Source: Curtobacterium sp. VKM Ac-1376
GTDB lineage: Bacteria > Actinomycetota > Actinomycetes > Actinomycetales > Microbacteriaceae
Assembly: GCF_015351025.1 (NCBI RefSeq)
Contig: NZ_JADKRV010000017.1
Span: forward strand, 1 to 53,941
Direction: 5' to 3'
DNA length: 53,941 nucleotides
The notes beneath the pieces were generated by a model that did no database searches, had not been told where the DNA came from, and saw only the letters and a list, made by a program, of their open reading frames with translations. A program made the translations under genes and the position numbers. This document shows, one piece after another, positions 24,993 through 32,547 of the stretch (the stretch's first letter is position 1; the number at the start of each line of letters is the position of its first letter).

Positions 24993-25906
24993 TGAGCGCC
25001 GTACTGTCCAAGTCCGATCAGGCCAGCCTCGATGCCGCGGGGCGAACGACACCGCCCGTCGAGGGCCGTGGGCAGCGCCGCCGCGGTCGCGGTGTCGCCC
25101 GCTGGGTCGTCCTCGCGATCGCCGCGGTATTCGCTTTGCTCATGCTGGCGCCGCTGCTGCTCCTCGTGCTCAACGCGTTCAAGTCCGGAGCCGACTACTC
25201 CGAACACGGCCCGCTCGCGCTGCCGACACACTTCAGCGTCGAGGCGTTCCAGCAGTACCTGTCGCTCGTCGACTACCCGCGCGCGCTCGTCAACTCGATC
25301 GTCATCTCGGGGCTCGTCGCGCTGCTCGGCACCGCCCTGGCGCTGGTCACCAGCTACGGCATCGGGATCGGGCGCATCCGCGGTCGCACCTGGATCCTCG
25401 CGGTGTTCCTGCTGGCGACGATGCTGCCGCAGGAATCGCTCATCTACCCGCTCTTCTACGGGGCGCAGGCGACCGGACTGTTCAACACGATCTGGAGCGT
25501 CGTGATCGTGTTCACCGTGCTGCAGGCCGCTTTCGGCACCTACCTGCTGTCGAGCGTGATGAGCACCATCCCGCAGTCGCTGCTCGAAGCCGCCGCGCTC
25601 GACGGCGCAGGACGCTTCCGGATCCTGTGGTCCGTCGTGTTCCCGGTGCTCCGACCGACGCTGTCCGTTCTCGTCGTGTTCTTCTTCGTATGGACGTGGA
25701 ACGAGTTCTACATCCCGCTCATCCTGCTCAGCGACCAATCCGTGCAGACCGTGCCGATCGCCCTCGCCACCCTGCAGGGACAGAACAGCATCAACCTCAC
25801 GGCACTCAACGCCGGGTCGCTGCTGTCCCTGCTGCCAACCCTGGTCTTCTTCCTGATCTTCCAGCGCACCCTGAGCCGCGGCGTCACTGTCGGCTCGGTC
25901 AAGTGA
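24992..25906 (+). CDS. Sugar ABC transporter permease 2 (CUT1, MalG-type)
   Basis: A 304-residue protein from ATG 24992. It has a basic N-terminal tail (about 1-35), six membrane helices and the EAA loop LEAAALDGAGRFRILWSVVF with PVLRPTL. The C-terminal QRTLSRGVTVGSVK is the standard ending of MalG-type permeases (usually GLTAGAVKG). It is translationally coupled to permease 1. Confidence 0.92.
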   Translation: MSAVLSKSDQASLDAAGRTTPPVEGRGQRRRGRGVARWVVLAIAAVFALLMLAPLLLLVLNAFKSGADYSEHGPLALPTHFSVEAFQQYLSLVDYPRALVNSIVISGLVALLGTALALVTSYGIGIGRIRGRTWILAVFLLATMLPQESLIYPLFYGAQATGLFNTIWSVVIVFTVLQAAFGTYLLSSVMSTIPQSLLEAAALDGAGRFRILWSVVFPVLRPTLSVLVVFFFVWTWNEFYIPLILLSDQSVQTVPIALATLQGQNSINLTALNAGSLLSLLPTLVFFLIFQRTLSRGVTVGSVK

Positions 25907-25938
25907 ACCTTCCCAACCCATCAAACCCCGGAGGCTCC

Positions 25939-27036
25939 ATGCTCCCCGCCCTGTCCGAACTCGCCCCGCCTGCCGGTGTGCGGTCCCGCTCAATCAACGC
26001 CGAGAACCCGACCGGGGCGATCGGCTCCGCCGCATCCGCGTCGTCGCACCTCGGGCGGGGTCGGAAGGGCAGCGCCTGGGGTTCCCTGCCCGCCGGCGGC
26101 ACGCTCGACCTGGTCGACATCGACGGTCCGGGCGTCATCCGGCACATCTGGATCACCGTGCCCGACCGGACCGAGGCGGGTCCCTTCGTGCTCCGCGACC
26201 TGGTGCTGCGCGCGTACTGGGACGACGAGGACGAGCCCTCCGTCGAGGTGCCGCTCGGTGACTTCTTCTGCAACGGATTCGCGACCAGGGCGCTCGTCAC
26301 CTCCGAGCCGATCGTGGTGGCACCCACCGGCGGGATGAACAGCTACTTCCCGATGCCGTTCCAGAAGCACGCCAGGTTGACCCTGACAAGCGAGCACGGC
26401 GCGGACATCGAGCACGTGTTCTTCCAGGTCGACCTCACCACTGGCGACAACATCGGCTCGGAGACGCCGTACTTCCACGCCCAGTGGCGTCGCTCGAACG
26501 CAACGACGGCGCTCGGCGAGGACCACGTCGTCCTTGACGGGGTGCGGGGTAGTGGGCGCTACGTCGGCACGTACGTCGCTCTCGCGTCGCTCAGCCGCTT
26601 CTGGTGGGGCGAGGGCGAGGTCAAGTTCTTCGTAGACGGGGACGACGAGCTGCCCTCGCTGTGCAGCACCGGGCTAGAGGACTACGCGGGCGGCGCCTGG
26701 GCGTTTCAGGACGAGCTCCGCGCGGACCCGGAGCCGGTGCCGATCACGTTCAGTGCCCCGTACTTCGGGTACCCGTTCTGCAGCAGTCGCGACACGACGG
26801 GTGCCTCGGAGTTCATCCACGCCGTCGCGCCGATGCACGCCCTGTACCGCTGGCACCTGCCGGACCCGATCTGGTTCGAGCAGGACCTGCGGGTCACGGT
26901 GCAGCAGATCGGCACCTGGCAGCACGGGCTGTTCGAGCGGTCCGACGACGTGAGCACAGTGGCGTACTGGTACCAGTCCGAACCGCACGCGCCGTTCCCG
27001 GTGCTGCCGGGCGCTGCGGGCCGCGTCCCGCGGTGA
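25939..27036 (+). CDS. GH172-family (DUF2961) glycoside hydrolase, cytoplasmic
   Basis: A 365-residue protein. ATG at 25939 has GGAGG before it. The DUF2961 jelly-roll pattern includes GTLDLVDIDGPGVIRHIWIT, EVPLGDFFCNGF, GGMNSYFPMPFQKHARLTL, STGLEDYAGGAWAF (Glu247 in GLEDY) and YRWHLPDPIWFEQDLRV (Glu314). GH172 enzymes act on furanosides: characterised members are alpha-D-fructofuranosidase/difructose-dianhydride I hydrolases and D-arabinofuranosidases. No signal peptide is present, so it should cleave a substrate imported by the upstream ABC transporter. The linked PfkB kinase favours a fructose-containing substrate. Which glutamates are catalytic here is not determined. Confidence 0.85.
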   Translation: MLPALSELAPPAGVRSRSINAENPTGAIGSAASASSHLGRGRKGSAWGSLPAGGTLDLVDIDGPGVIRHIWITVPDRTEAGPFVLRDLVLRAYWDDEDEPSVEVPLGDFFCNGFATRALVTSEPIVVAPTGGMNSYFPMPFQKHARLTLTSEHGADIEHVFFQVDLTTGDNIGSETPYFHAQWRRSNATTALGEDHVVLDGVRGSGRYVGTYVALASLSRFWWGEGEVKFFVDGDDELPSLCSTGLEDYAGGAWAFQDELRADPEPVPITFSAPYFGYPFCSSRDTTGASEFIHAVAPMHALYRWHLPDPIWFEQDLRVTVQQIGTWQHGLFERSDDVSTVAYWYQSEPHAPFPVLPGAAGRVPR

Positions 27037-27055
27037 CGCCGGTCGGTCGGCAACG

Positions 27056-27775
27056 TCAGGACCGGATCAGACTCGCCGCGAGCTGGGTGAGTGCCGACCG
27101 GAGGCGGTCTCCGTCGACCTCGAGGTTCGGCGGCAGGTGCAGCGTCAACGCGACGAGCGGCACCGACCCGTCCGACAGCCGGACGCTTAGCTCGTGGTTG
27201 CCGCTCGCCGCCGGCGCCGGACGGGTCTGCACACCCCGCGCGTGCTCGGTCGCCCAGGCCCGGACCGCCTGGTCGTCGACCGAGTACCCGCGGAACACGT
27301 CGAACGACCGGGCGAGTTCGTCGGCCGTGAAGCACTGTAGGACGGGTTCGGCGCCAGCGGCCGTCCACACCGCGGAGCGCATCCCGGCTCCGGGTCCGAG
27401 CGGGAGCAGGTGCACGCCGACGTTGACCTCAACGCACAGGCTCCGCGTGCCCACGAGCGACTGGATGCTCACCGTGTGCTCGTGCAGCACGGGGTGGCGC
27501 TGCCAGCGTCGGCGGAAGTCCTCGAGCGAGACGACGCCCGCTGTCAGGCCGGAGCTCAAGCGCGAGAACGCCTCGCCCACGACAAGGCCGTTGCCGGACC
27601 GACGGAGCATCCCGGTCTCGAGCATCGTCCCGACCAGGTCCGAGACCGTGCTCTTCGCGAGCCCGAGGTCGTCGGCGATCGCGCCGGCGGTGGTCACGCC
27701 TGTGAACGCGACGTGTTCGACGACGGCCATCGCGCGGCGAACCGCGGGCACGGGCGCTGCGCCGCTCACCCCCAT
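27056..27775 (-). CDS. IclR-family transcriptional regulator
   Basis: A 239-residue protein with an N-terminal winged helix (about 9-70: RRAMAVVEHVAFTGVTTAGA, LGLAKSTVSDLVGTMLETGM, LRRSGNGLVVGEAF) and a GAF-like effector region. It is convergent with the GH172 gene (19-bp gap) and overlaps the upstream regulator gene by 10 bp, so both are made from one leftward transcript starting near 28870. It probably responds to a sugar or catabolite of the island. The C-terminal domain is less typical than the HTH. Confidence 0.78.
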   Translation of the reverse strand: MGVSGAAPVPAVRRAMAVVEHVAFTGVTTAGAIADDLGLAKSTVSDLVGTMLETGMLRRSGNGLVVGEAFSRLSSGLTAGVVSLEDFRRRWQRHPVLHEHTVSIQSLVGTRSLCVEVNVGVHLLPLGPGAGMRSAVWTAAGAEPVLQCFTADELARSFDVFRGYSVDDQAVRAWATEHARGVQTRPAPAASGNHELSVRLSDGSVPLVALTLHLPPNLEVDGDRLRSALTQLAASLIRS

Positions 27776-28857
27776 GATTCGTACCGTTCCGCGTCGGCCC
27801 GGCTGACGACCCGCACGGGGAGCGTGACGACCCGCTGTCGCGACCAGTGCCCCTCGCTGAGGTCACGTGCGGCGACCAGGGCACTCCGGGCAAGACCCGC
27901 GGGGTCCTGGGCGACGGTAGCGACGAACGAGTCGTCGGCCATGATCTCCTGGACGGCGCGGGATCGGCCATCGACAGACGTGACCAGGGTGCGGTGCGGG
28001 CGTCCGACGAGCTCGGCGTGCACGCCGAGTGCGAGCGGGTCGCAGACGGCGAAGACCCCGTCGAGGTCGCCGTGCTCCGCGGTCAGGTCGCGTATCACCG
28101 CGCGTCCGGACTCCTCGTCCTCCACGCGCCCGCGGGCCCGGGCGACGAAGTGCAGGTCGGGAAAGTCGCCGAGCACGTCGAGGAACCCGGCGATCCGTTC
28201 CGCATTCGCGTTCTTCTGCAGGCCGTCCACGACGGCGATCCGCGCACCTGGTGGTAGGGCACGCGCGAGTTGGAGGCCCGCGAGCACCCCGGCTTCGACG
28301 TTGTCGCTGGTGACGGATACGTCGACGCCGCCGATCCGGGTGCCGATCGCCACGACCGGGACACCGCGGTCCCGTGAGCCGTCGACGAGGTCCTCGAACC
28401 CGTGGGTCGCCACCGAGTCGACAAGGACAACGTCCGCCCCGGCGTCGAGCAGCTCCACCCACTGTGCGCGCTGCCGTCGGACACTGCCGCCCGCGGACCG
28501 CACGACGAGCCGGTCTCCGGTCGCGGCGACGTCGAACCCCGCCGCGGTGAGGAAGGCGCTGTAGTACGCGTTGTCCTGGTCGGGCACGAGCACACCGAAC
28601 GTCAGGGCGCGCGGCCGGGTGGCCCGCGCAGTGGCACCGAGCGCGGCGACCTCGGGACCGAGCCAGTACGTGCCGTCCGTGCCGCGCGTGAGGAGTCGCT
28701 CGACCCGGAGCGCCTCGCAGGCCCGGTCGACGCTGGTCCGGGGCAGCTCGAGCTCCCGCGCGACCGTTGTGACGGTCATTGGGCGGGCGCGCTCGGCGAT
28801 CAGCGAGAGGACCGCGACGGCGTGGGCGACGGCAGGGGCCTTGACGCGTTCGCCCAC
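27766..28857 (-). CDS. Fusion regulator: IclR-type HTH with RbsB-like sugar-binding domain
   Basis: A 363-residue protein from GTG 28857. Residues 6-75 are an IclR-type winged helix (VAHAVAVLSLIAERARPMTV, ELPRTSVDRACEALRVERLL, DGTYWLGPEVAALGA). Residues about 85-340 form a periplasmic-binding-protein-like domain of the RbsB type (LTFGVLVPDQDNAYYSAFLT, AGADVVLVDSVATHGFEDLV, GVPVVAIGTRIGG, VFAVCDPLALGVHAELVGRP). The usual IclR effector domain is absent and there is no LacI-type HTH. It is divergent from the PHI/FucP/PfkB genes with a promoter and large dyad in the gap, so it is the likely sugar-sensing regulator of that operon. Confidence 0.8.
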   Translation of the reverse strand: MGERVKAPAVAHAVAVLSLIAERARPMTVTTVARELELPRTSVDRACEALRVERLLTRGTDGTYWLGPEVAALGATARATRPRALTFGVLVPDQDNAYYSAFLTAAGFDVAATGDRLVVRSAGGSVRRQRAQWVELLDAGADVVLVDSVATHGFEDLVDGSRDRGVPVVAIGTRIGGVDVSVTSDNVEAGVLAGLQLARALPPGARIAVVDGLQKNANAERIAGFLDVLGDFPDLHFVARARGRVEDEESGRAVIRDLTAEHGDLDGVFAVCDPLALGVHAELVGRPHRTLVTSVDGRSRAVQEIMADDSFVATVAQDPAGLARSALVAARDLSEGHWSRQRVVTLPVRVVSRADAERYESWG

Positions 28858-28875
28858 GTCGGTACCCCCTGCTCC

Positions 28876-28904
28876 TTGACACGCCCTGTCGCGCCACCTA
28901 GCCT
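28876..28904 (+). promoter_or_regulatory. Promoter of the PHI-FucP-PfkB operon
   Basis: TTGACA (28876-28881) and TAGCCT (28899-28904) are spaced by 17 bp, a good sigma-70-type promoter. Transcription would begin around 28911, exactly at the start of the large dyad. Confidence 0.55.
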
Positions 28905-28910
28905 ACAGCT

Positions 28911-28944
28911 ACCCACATACCGAACGACAGTTCGAGATGTGGGT
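28911..28944. promoter_or_regulatory. 34-bp nested dyad operator
   Basis: ACCCACAT (28911-28918) pairs with ATGTGGGT (28937-28944), and inside it CGAAC (28921-28925) pairs with GTTCG (28930-28934). Both pairs share one symmetry axis and are perfect. It lies at the predicted transcription start of the rightward operon and 54 bp from the divergent regulator start, so it is a strong operator candidate for the IclR-RbsB fusion protein. Confidence 0.65.
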
Positions 28945-28975
28945 AAGAGAACTGTTAACGTCAAGGAGGACGAGC

Positions 28976-29569
28976 ATGCGCTCGCAGCAGGCGGACATCG
29001 TCGACGGGCCACCCGGCGGCGCTCGGGGCGGCGGGGCACAGGTCGTGCGGGAGCTCGACGCGGTGCTGCGCCGCATCGACGACGAGCGTGTCGCCGCGGT
29101 CGCCCGACGGATCGTCGCAGCCCGGAACGTCGTCTGCGCGGGCGCCGGCCGCGAGGGGCTCATGATGCGCGCCCTCGTGATGCGCCTGTTCCACGCGGGC
29201 GTCGACGCACACGTGGTCGGGGACATGACGTGCCCCGCCGTCGGCCCCGGCGACCTCGCAGTGCTCTCCCTCGGCCCCGGACGCCTCCGCACGATTGAGA
29301 CGCTCGCCACGATCGCGAAGGACGCCGGCGCCGACACCGTCTGCCTGACCGCCGAACCGGACCGCGTGCCGATCGGGCTGTTCGACGAAGTCCTCGTCGT
29401 CGAGGCGCAGACCATGGCGTCCGACGCCGGATCGACCTCCGTGCTCCCGATGGGCAGCGCGTTCGAGATCGCCGAGCTCGTGCTGACCGACCTCATCACC
29501 AACCAGGTGCGCGCTGCGCTCGGCGAGGACGTCGACGCTATGCGTGCCCGCCACACCAACCTCGAATGA
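28976..29569 (+). CDS. SIS-domain sugar-phosphate isomerase (6-phospho-3-hexuloisomerase-like)
   Basis: A 197-residue protein; ATG 28976 has AAGGAGGA six bases upstream. The SIS fold is visible in NVVCAGAGREGLMMRALVMR, AHVVGDMTCPAVGPGDLAVL and ADTVCLTAEP. The C-terminus has STSVLPMGSAFEIAELVLTD and ends in RARHTNLE, as in PHI enzymes (arabino-3-hexulose 6-phosphate to fructose 6-phosphate). The usual SGSG phosphate loop reads SLGPG, so substrate preference may differ. No hexulose-phosphate synthase is present, arguing against formaldehyde fixation and for an isomerase in ketose catabolism. It is ATGA-coupled to the transporter gene. Confidence 0.75.
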   Translation: MRSQQADIVDGPPGGARGGGAQVVRELDAVLRRIDDERVAAVARRIVAARNVVCAGAGREGLMMRALVMRLFHAGVDAHVVGDMTCPAVGPGDLAVLSLGPGRLRTIETLATIAKDAGADTVCLTAEPDRVPIGLFDEVLVVEAQTMASDAGSTSVLPMGSAFEIAELVLTDLITNQVRAALGEDVDAMRARHTNLE

Positions 29570-30933
29570 CCCGCCGAACAGAGAAGACCATGACCTCCAA
29601 CCCGAACCCCGGCGCGAAGCAGCGCTTCTTTGCACCCGGCATGGTGGGACCCTTCGTCCTGCTCGCCGTGTGCTTCGCCTCGTGGGGCCTCGCCCAGGAC
29701 CTCACGACGCCGCTCGTCGCCGCGTTCAAGGGCGTCTTCACTATGAGCACGTTCGAGGCCTCCCTCGTGCAGTTCGCGTTCTACGGCGCGTACTTCCTTC
29801 TCGCCCTGCCGACCGGGTTCATCAACCGCCGGTTCGGGTACAAGGTCGGCGTCCTCACTGGGCTCGGCTTGGCGATCATCGGCGCGCTCGGCTTCATTCC
29901 GGCCGCGCAGTCGCTGACGTTCTTCGCGTTCCTCATTGCGCTGTTCGTCCTCGCCGCCGGCCTTTCCATCCTCGAGACCTCGGCGAGCCCGTTCGTCATC
30001 GCGATGGGGCCGGAGAGCTCGGGGACGCGTCGCCTCAACCTCGCGCAGGCCTTCAACCCGGTCGGCACGAACCTCGGCGTGCTCATCGCCGCCGCGCTAA
30101 TCCTGCCCCGACTGAACCCCGCCACCGATGCCGAGAAGGCGGCCATGCCGCACGCCCAGCTCCTGGCGATCCAGAAGTCCGACCTGCTGACGATCATGGG
30201 CCCGTACGTCGGGCTCGCTGCGCTGCTCGCCGCCGTCTGGCTCGGCATCGCGTTCGTCAAGGTGCCGGGGCTCCGCGGTGACCAGAAGTCGGAGCGGGCC
30301 GAGGGTACGTTCCGACAGGCCGCCGGTCGGCTCGTCCGGAACTCGCACTACCGCTTTGGCGTGCTGGCCCAGTTCGCCTACGTCGGCGCCCAGGTGTGCA
30401 CGTGGACCTACATCGTGATCTACGTCGAGAACCTGGTGCCCGGCGGGGACTCCGTCGCCGGTGCCTGGTTCCTGCAGGTCGCGCTCATCGTGTACCTGGT
30501 GTTGCGCTTCATCATGACCTGGCTCATGGGCTACGTCCGGCCGACGAAGCTCATGTCGGTCCTGGCGGCGCTTGCCATCGTGCTTTGCGTGTACGCGGCC
30601 GTGTTCCCGGGCACGGGTGGCGCCTGGGCGCTCGTCGGGGTCTCCGGGTGCATGTCGCTCATGTTCCCGACGATCTACGGTGTCGCACTGTTCGGGCTCG
30701 GCCCGGACACCAAGTTCGGTGCCTCGGGCCTCGTGATGGCCATCGTGGGCGGGGCGATCATGCCGACCGTGCAGGGCTACCTGACCGACGTGATCGGCAG
30801 CGCGCTCGCGCTCGTCGTGCCGATCGTGTGCTTCGTCGCCGTGCTCGCGTACGCCGTGTACGACGTCCGGTCGAAGCGCGACTACTCGGGGACCGCCGAG
30901 ATAGCCGCGCCCACGTCAGCCGAGCGGGTCTGA
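29566..30933 (+). CDS. FucP-like MFS sugar:H+ symporter
   Basis: A 455-residue protein with 12 predicted membrane helices. The opening GPFVLLAVCFASWGLAQDLT, the segment LVQFAFYGAYFLLALPTGFI, ASPFVIAMGPESSGTRRLNL and AQAFNPVGTNLG are hallmarks of the L-fucose permease (FucP/GluP) group, which imports free monosaccharides. The first start (29566) overlaps the isomerase stop; an in-frame ATG at 29590 is equally possible because neither has a strong ribosome site. With a PfkB kinase downstream, fructose or another ketose is a plausible substrate. Confidence 0.88.
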   Translation: MTRRTEKTMTSNPNPGAKQRFFAPGMVGPFVLLAVCFASWGLAQDLTTPLVAAFKGVFTMSTFEASLVQFAFYGAYFLLALPTGFINRRFGYKVGVLTGLGLAIIGALGFIPAAQSLTFFAFLIALFVLAAGLSILETSASPFVIAMGPESSGTRRLNLAQAFNPVGTNLGVLIAAALILPRLNPATDAEKAAMPHAQLLAIQKSDLLTIMGPYVGLAALLAAVWLGIAFVKVPGLRGDQKSERAEGTFRQAAGRLVRNSHYRFGVLAQFAYVGAQVCTWTYIVIYVENLVPGGDSVAGAWFLQVALIVYLVLRFIMTWLMGYVRPTKLMSVLAALAIVLCVYAAVFPGTGGAWALVGVSGCMSLMFPTIYGVALFGLGPDTKFGASGLVMAIVGGAIMPTVQGYLTDVIGSALALVVPIVCFVAVLAYAVYDVRSKRDYSGTAEIAAPTSAERV

Positions 30934-30950
30934 CTGCGAACGGACGGACG

Positions 30951-30980
30951 GACGCCCGTGGCGGCGCCGCCACGGGCGTC
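30951..30980. repeat. Perfect 30-bp palindrome between transporter and kinase genes
   Basis: GACGCCCGTGGCGGC (30951-30965) is followed directly by its exact complement GCCGCCACGGGCGTC (30966-30980). It sits 18 bp after the FucP-like stop and 52 bp before the kinase start. It may form a hairpin that limits read-through or protects the upstream mRNA. Confidence 0.75.
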
Positions 30981-31031
30981 CCGTCCATCGGCTCGCAGGG
31001 ACCGGCGCGGCGAGATGGGAGAGATGAGGAC

Positions 31032-31916
31032 ATGGACACAGCAGTGGTGGTCATCGGTGAGGCCCTCGTCGACATCGTCGACGGCCCGGACGGCCGGACC
31101 GAGCACCCGGGTGGCAGCCCGATGAACGTCGCGGTCGGGCTCGCCCGGCTGGACGTGCCGACGCGCCTCGTGTGTGCGCTCGGCGACGACGAACCGGGTG
31201 CAGCGATCCGGGCGCACGTCGGGGCCAGCGGGGTCGTGGTCGACGCAACGACGATCGACCGGACCTCGACGGCCGCCGCGACGATCGACGAGCGCGGGAG
31301 AGCGACGTACGAGTTCGACCTTGACTGGCGGCTCGCTCCCGTCGAGGTCCCCCCGGGCACGCCGCTCGTCCACGTCGGGTCCATCGGCGCCGTGCTCGCA
31401 CCGGGAGCGGATACCGTGCTCGACGCGGTCCGCCGCCGGCCCGCGGGCGCGCTGTTCTCGCTTGACCCGAACGTCCGGCCGTCGATCACGCCCTCGCGCG
31501 ACGACGTGCTGGCGACCCTGAAGCCGCTGTTCGAGGCCGCCGACGTGGTGAAGCTCAGCGATGAGGACGCCGCCTGGCTCTGGCCGGACCGCGACATCGA
31601 CGCCGTGCTCGACGGGCTCCTCGCCGCGGGTGCCGGGCTGGCGGCAGTGACCCTCGGTGGGGAGGGGTGCGCGATCGCGTCGCGGAACGCCCGGCGCAGG
31701 CTGCGCGCGCCCACGGTCGACGTGGCGGACACGATCGGCGCGGGTGACTCGTTCATGTCGGGCTTGCTGACCGGCGTCCTTGCCAGCGAGGACGACCCGG
31801 GTGATCTCGATGACGCGAGCCTGGAGCGAGTGACAAGATTCGCGCTCGCCTGCGCGGCGATCTCGGTCTCACGGCTGGGGGCAGATCCGCCCGGACGGTC
31901 TGAGGTTGGGCGGTAG
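31032..31916 (+). CDS. PfkB-family carbohydrate kinase (fructokinase-like)
   Basis: A 294-residue protein from ATG 31032. It has the first PfkB motif GGSPMNVAVGLARLDVPTRL (about 27-46), VKLSDEDAAWLWP, and the second signature VDVADTIGAGDSFMSGLLTG with the catalytic Asp in GAGD (about 238). Sequence style matches fructokinases, giving fructose 6-phosphate from fructose, which fits the GH172 hydrolase and FucP-like importer. Substrate specificity is inferred from context. Confidence 0.88.
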   Translation: MDTAVVVIGEALVDIVDGPDGRTEHPGGSPMNVAVGLARLDVPTRLVCALGDDEPGAAIRAHVGASGVVVDATTIDRTSTAAATIDERGRATYEFDLDWRLAPVEVPPGTPLVHVGSIGAVLAPGADTVLDAVRRRPAGALFSLDPNVRPSITPSRDDVLATLKPLFEAADVVKLSDEDAAWLWPDRDIDAVLDGLLAAGAGLAAVTLGGEGCAIASRNARRRLRAPTVDVADTIGAGDSFMSGLLTGVLASEDDPGDLDDASLERVTRFALACAAISVSRLGADPPGRSEVGR

Positions 31917-31943
31917 TCGCAATGGGATGCAGCCGAGCTGAGC

Positions 31944-31971
31944 CGAGCCGATAATGTACCTTATGTCAGAT
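31944..31971 (+). other. dif-like XerC/XerD recombination site
   Basis: The 28-bp stretch has a XerC-like arm CGAGCCGATAA, a 6-bp centre TGTACC and a XerD-like arm TTATGTCAGAT. From memory, the actinobacterial dif consensus contains CCGATAAT then ACATTATGTCAAGT; here CCGATAAT and TTATGTCA are exact and the centre differs by one base. It lies in a 180-bp gap between the kinase gene and the membrane-protein gene, at the border between sugar island and mobilisation region. It could be the chromosomal dif, a plasmid dimer-resolution site, or an att site of a Xer-dependent element. Confidence 0.65.
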
Positions 31972-32095
31972 ACATGGCTGCGGGTCCGATACCCGCCGCT
32001 TTCGCTTCAACCCCTCCCCCTGGTCGAGACAGCTTGCGGAAGCCGCTCGAGCGCCTAGCGTTTGACGCCCCCGCGCCTGGGCGTAGCACCGGAAC

Positions 32096-32542
32096 CTATC
32101 CGGCTGAACGGTGCACGAGGTGGTGCGCCCACAACAAGACGGCCGTCAGCGCACCCGATAAGGCTGCCTCGACAATGACGACCGGCAGGTAGTTCGGCGT
32201 CCAGGCAAGAAACAGGAACAGAGTTGCTGCGAACTCGATGACCACCGCGATGACGAGCACACTTCGTCGAGCCCATCGGGACCTGACGTGCACGCTGATA
32301 GCTCCGATACCCCAGGCCGCTGCGGAGCCAAGGAGCGAGAGCGGGAGCGCTAGGAAGATCCCCAGTCCAAGGACGGCACCAACGCCCTCTTCGAGGACGT
32401 CGCGCCCGGTCACGCCGACGACGATCCAGCCCAGAACCAGATAGAGGACGATCTGGAGGGCGCGGACCCCGAGCCAGACAAAGAACCGGGACACGGCGTG
32501 GAGCCGAGGCCTGAAAGTCTCACGCCCCGGCTCCACGTTCAC
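32096..32542 (-). CDS. Small polytopic membrane protein
   Basis: A 148-residue protein, start GTG 32542 chosen because upstream residues in this frame are a shadow of the preceding gene; GTG 32536 is an alternative. It has four hydrophobic segments (ALQIVLYLVLGWIVVGVTG, VLGLGIFLALPLSLLGSAAA, SVLVIAVVIEFAATLFLFLA, YLPVVIVEAALSGALTAVLL). No family is recognised. It begins five bases after the stop of the secreted protein, so the two form an operon. Confidence 0.55.
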   Translation of the reverse strand: MNVEPGRETFRPRLHAVSRFFVWLGVRALQIVLYLVLGWIVVGVTGRDVLEEGVGAVLGLGIFLALPLSLLGSAAAWGIGAISVHVRSRWARRSVLVIAVVIEFAATLFLFLAWTPNYLPVVIVEAALSGALTAVLLWAHHLVHRSAG

Positions 32543-32547
32543 GCTGT

